Shown in pieces: positions 4,838 through 5,091 of a stretch of DNA of 5,091 nucleotides. Source of the stretch: an uncultured Brevundimonas sp. (GTDB lineage Bacteria > Pseudomonadota > Alphaproteobacteria > Caulobacterales > Caulobacteraceae); assembly GCF_943913055.1 (NCBI RefSeq), contig NZ_CALTWS010000191.1:1-5091 (forward strand). Direction: 5' to 3'. The notes beneath the pieces were generated by a model, which saw only the letters and a program-made list of their open reading frames with translations, was not told the origin of the DNA and did no database searches. Position 1 is the stretch's first letter. Every line of letters begins with the position of its first letter. The translations under genes and the position numbers were made by a program.

Positions 4838-5091
4838 CGCCGCTTCAACCCGCCCAGCAGACCGCGCAACAGCTCGCGCGTGATCGTGCTGCCTGCCGTC
4901 CGCAGTACGGACTTCGTCGCGGCCTCTATGGGGGTTTCGCGGGTGGAGCGGCGGGCGGGGGCGCGGGCTTGCGTTCGCGCGCGGGCAGCGTCGCGTTCGT
5001 ACTGGGCCTGCTGGCGAGCCTGTTCCTTCAGGCGGGCGGCCTCGGCCTTGTCGGCTTCCTTGGCGGCGGCGGCATCGGCCTTGGCCTGAGC
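4834..5091 (-). CDS. Probable HerA-like (DUF853/YjgR) ATPase, C-terminal end only
   Basis: The minus strand is open from the right window edge to the TGA at 4836-4834, giving 85 codons with no start in the window. Residues 1 to about 42 are a highly charged Ala/Lys/Glu/Arg-rich helix. The end, with RRSTRETPIEAATKS (about 47-60) and ITRELLRGLLGGL (70-82), resembles the conserved tail of HerA-like ATPases of the YjgR/DUF853 family (R-x-S...EA..KS..R..G..I.RE..RG.LG). Those are roughly 500-residue P-loop proteins of poorly defined cellular role; the ATPase domain would lie outside the window. Codon use is strongly GC-biased, like the other housekeeping genes here. The stop overlaps the start of the interrupted gene downstream. 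The call rests on a short tail, so another protein with a charged helical C-terminus remains possible. Confidence 0.6.
   Translation of the reverse strand, partial: AQAKADAAAAKEADKAEAARLKEQARQQAQYERDAARARTQARAPARRSTRETPIEAATKSVLRTAGSTITRELLRGLLGGLKRR

Noticed and set aside
4517..5089. A 190-codon plus-strand reading frame covering the right end
   Set aside because: It is Arg/Ser/Ala-rich with no recognisable motif and is antisense to the HerA-like tail and the interrupted gene, both of which are better supported. The long open stretch comes from the GC bias of the opposite strand.

Overview
The window looks like a GC-rich alphaproteobacterial chromosome, most likely Caulobacterales and perhaps a Brevundimonas-like organism. 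I infer this from the gene content and order (aroE-coaE-dnaQ, then secB on the opposite strand, then a Tim44-like gene and mltA), from the strong G/C bias at third codon positions, and from typical alphaproteobacterial versions of SecB and the Tim44-like protein. In related genomes this block often lies near the replication origin; that is general knowledge and cannot be checked from the window.

Layout. Bases 1-374 hold the 3' end of aroE (shikimate dehydrogenase). It overlaps coaE (371-1012, dephospho-CoA kinase) through an ATGA junction, and dnaQ (1019-1729, DNA polymerase III epsilon) follows 6 bases later, so these three probably form one rightward operon. dnaQ converges on secB (1750-2274, minus strand, export chaperone). 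Their stop codons are 20 bases apart, and a perfect 11-bp inverted repeat whose loop is the dnaQ stop codon marks the junction. Bases 2275-2500 are a non-coding divergent region with weak candidate promoters in both directions. A Tim44-like membrane-anchored protein (2501-3142, GTG start with a clear ribosome binding site) overlaps mltA (3139-4284, lipoprotein lytic transglycosylase) by ATGA.

The right end is on the minus strand. The C-terminal 85 codons of a probable HerA-like/YjgR ATPase (4834-5091) overlap by ATGA the start of a small uncharacterised gene (4256-4837). That gene is interrupted in frame by a TAG at codon 64, has markedly lower third-position GC than its neighbours, and runs 29 bases into the 3' end of mltA on the opposite strand.

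Working together: the left operon joins aromatic and CoA biosynthesis with replication proofreading, while secB, the Tim44-like gene and mltA all act at the cell envelope. These are housekeeping genes and I see no mobile element, CRISPR array, RNA gene or obvious novel system. The most interesting items are the amber-interrupted gene and the stop-codon-in-loop palindrome.
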